Of a stretch of 16,785 bases of DNA, positions 12,201-15,200 are shown piece after piece. The stretch covers positions 1 through 16,785 of the forward strand of contig DASVSV010000408.1 of the NCBI GenBank assembly GCA_036387915.1, read 5' to 3'. The notes under the pieces were generated by a model. That model saw only the letters and a program-made list of their open reading frames with translations. It was not told the origin of the DNA and ran no database searches. The stretch comes from QHVT01 sp036387915 (GTDB lineage Bacteria; Acidobacteriota; Thermoanaerobaculia; Gp7-AA8). The first letter of the stretch is position 1; each line of letters starts with the position of its first letter. The position numbers and the translations under genes were made by a program.

Positions 12201-15200
12201 AGGGCTGCTCCATCTCGATCTTCACGACCACCGTCCCGTTGCCGGGCAGGCGGAGATCGGTGATGCCGATCTGCCCGTCAAAGTCGGCGCGCGTGGAGCC
12301 CTGCACGTACTGCTCGCCGTACGGACCACTCGGGTCGTGGATGACGGCCATGACGGTGTCGCGGTGCGGCACGGTCACGTCTTCGAGCTCGTACACGCCG
12401 CCGCCCTTGTTGCCGTACCCCGCCGGCGGATAGCCGGGGACGAACACGCGCGCGCCGGCCACCGGCTCCCCTTTCCCGCCGGAGAGTCGCACGCGGATCC
12501 CGGCCCGGCCGAAAGGATTGGTGGAGCTGAGCCGGATCGGGAAACGGTTGGAGCCCTCGACCAGCGTCGGCACGCGGAACCAGCCGTGGCGCGAGGTCGC
12601 GGGGTCGAAGACCTGGATCCAGCGGCCGGAGAAGGTGACGGGGATGTCGGGGTAGATGTAGGTGCCGTCGGCGTTCGCGGTGACGGACGGCAGGTTGAAG
12701 ATGCTGAGCTGCGCGTTCTTCACCGCCTGGTCTTTGGTGGTGTCGCCGGGCGACGCGGGATCGTCGCGGATGACCAGTCCCTCGAGCGTGGCGTACTTCA
12801 CGCTCGGGTCGGCGACCTGCAGGACGAGGGTCTGCTCGAGCACCTGGTCGCGATGCAGCTCGACTTCCACCGCGGCGCCGTGGCGGCTGATGCCGTACTC
12901 GGCGCCGATGATCGTCGTCAGGCCGGCCGGCACGCCCCGGAATTCGCAGCGCCCTTGCGGGTCGGTGGTGCAGGTCATGAGCTGCACGAATTCGTTGCCG
13001 ACGCCTACGCCGCCGTTGGCGACGGGCTTCATGGTGTCGCCGCGCAGGAGCTGCACGCGCACGGTGGCGGTGCCGGGCGGCGGTCCTTCTTTGCGCAGGG
13101 CGACGAGGTCCTGGGCGATGACTTCGCCGGCGGTGCGGATGGAGTTGGTGGCGTAGACGACACGCCCGTCCGGGTCGATGGTGCTGAAGACGAGCGGCCC
13201 CACCGGCAGTCCGTCGATCTCGTAATTGCCGTTCGCGTCAGTGGTCGCGCCGTGCACGCCGCCGAAGAGCGAGCTGCCGGCGGCGACGTTGGCGTTCGCG
13301 ATCGGCTCGCCGGTCTCCCAGCGCACCTGCCCGCGCGCCTTGCCGCGTCCGAGGAAGACCAGGTTGGCAAAGTGGACCTCGCCGGGGAGACGCACGGAGC
13401 CATGCAGCCGCGCCTGCGCCCCTTCCGCCGTTTCGGCGATGAGGTCGTAGTCGCCGAGTTGGCCGCTGTCGACATCGCGGGGGACGTATTCGAAGAGGTA
13501 GCGGCCGTCGTCGCCGGCCACGTCGTACTGGACCAGCTCCGTGAACCGCTCGCCGAAGCTCTTCACGCGCAGGCCGACCTGCATGCGCACCAGGAGCTTG
13601 GGCACGGGCGTGTTGTCGCCCTTCAACACTTTGCCGGTCAGGATGGCCGCGGGACGGTTGTTGTCGAGGCGCGGGACGATGCCATTGGCCGCAAAGTCGA
13701 CACCGCCTGCCAGGCGATCGGCAATCGACTCGACGGCGATCGCGTAGGCCGCGTTCGTGGAGAGGGTCTTGTCGAAGGTGATGGCGATCGTCCGCCCGTC
13801 GTGCTGCAGGGTGGCCGCGGGGATCTGCAGCTCGGCGTTCGGATTCAGCGGGTCGTTTCGGCGCGTGGCGGTGTAGCCGGCCTTGGCCACGTTGATCGTC
13901 AGCGCGAGGAGGTCGCGCAGTTTCTGCGTCTCGGCGATCTCGATCGGGCGATTGAAGAGCAGGGTGACGACGTGGCCGCCTGGGTCGAGGTGCAGGTCCT
14001 GTGCGGCGCCCAGCACTGCCAGCGGCGTCTGCCCGACCACGTTCACGAGCGGCGTGGCAGTGGCGTTCTTGACGATGAGCGTGCGCGAGCCGCGGGCGAC
14101 GTCGATCGTCACCGGCACGCCGACCGTGGCGTTGGTGACCTCGATGTCGGTGCGCAGGGTCTGGCCGCTCGTCGTATCAGGATAGAGGAGGTGCAGGGTG
14201 AAGGAGGCTGCCGCGGGCACGACGCTGATCCGCACGTTCTCGGACCACCGTCCTGCCAGCGCCAGCTCTCCTTCGTCGCCGCCGATGTTCATCCTGGTCA
14301 GCTCGCCGAATGCCAGTCCGCGAACCCACCCGTTTGTTGCCTCCGCGGGGATGTCCATCGACGTCTGCGACGAGAGTCCGTGCACGGACAGCGCGTATGG
14401 ACGCGTTTTCCCCGCCACCGGTGGCCCGTGCACGTACGCGAAGAGGAAGGGCGTGCGGTGCGACGTCGCTGTCGCGAACTGTCCGGCCAGATCGGTGCCG
14501 TGCTCGAGCTGCCGGGCCATGGCCGCGCCGGCGATGCGTCCGGCCTCCTCGCTGCGCCGCAGCTGGTCGTACTCGGCCAGCTCGGGCGTCACGTCGTACT
14601 GGTCGACACGCTCGATGTTGCCGAGGAGGTCGAGGGCCAGGTGAAAGAAGGCGTCGCGGTTTTCGGCCGGATCGTTGACGTCGCGATTCTTCCGGATCGT
14701 GAAGATGCGCTGGCCGGCCAGCGCGATCTGCTGCGCGCGGCGGAACACGTCGGTGGTGATGACGCGCGGCTTGAGGGCGGTGTGCTTCGTCAGCGGCGCG
14801 GTGGCCAGGCTGTAGCCGAGGCCGAGGAGCTGCATGTTGCCGTCGACGAACTCGGGCGGGAGGAACTGGGCGTAGTACGGCATCACCAGCGTGGCCGGCG
14901 ACAGCGGGATGCCGGACTCGCTGACGCCCATCGTCAGCTTCAGACTGACGCCGACCGTTTCGTCGCTGGCCGCGCCGGCGCCCGCGTAGACCTTGCCGGT
15001 CACGCGCGAGACGAGTTTGTGCGGGACCGGGATCATCTCGCCCGGCCCCATGTCCAGCTCCACTTTCTCGGCGCCTTCGAAGCGGCAGATGTTGTTGGCG
15101 GAGCTGCCGGAGCTGCACGCGGGGATGTCGGAGAGGTCGAGGAAGACGTGCTGCCGTTGCGACGACAAATTCGTCACGAATGCATAGGCGGTGTACTGGT

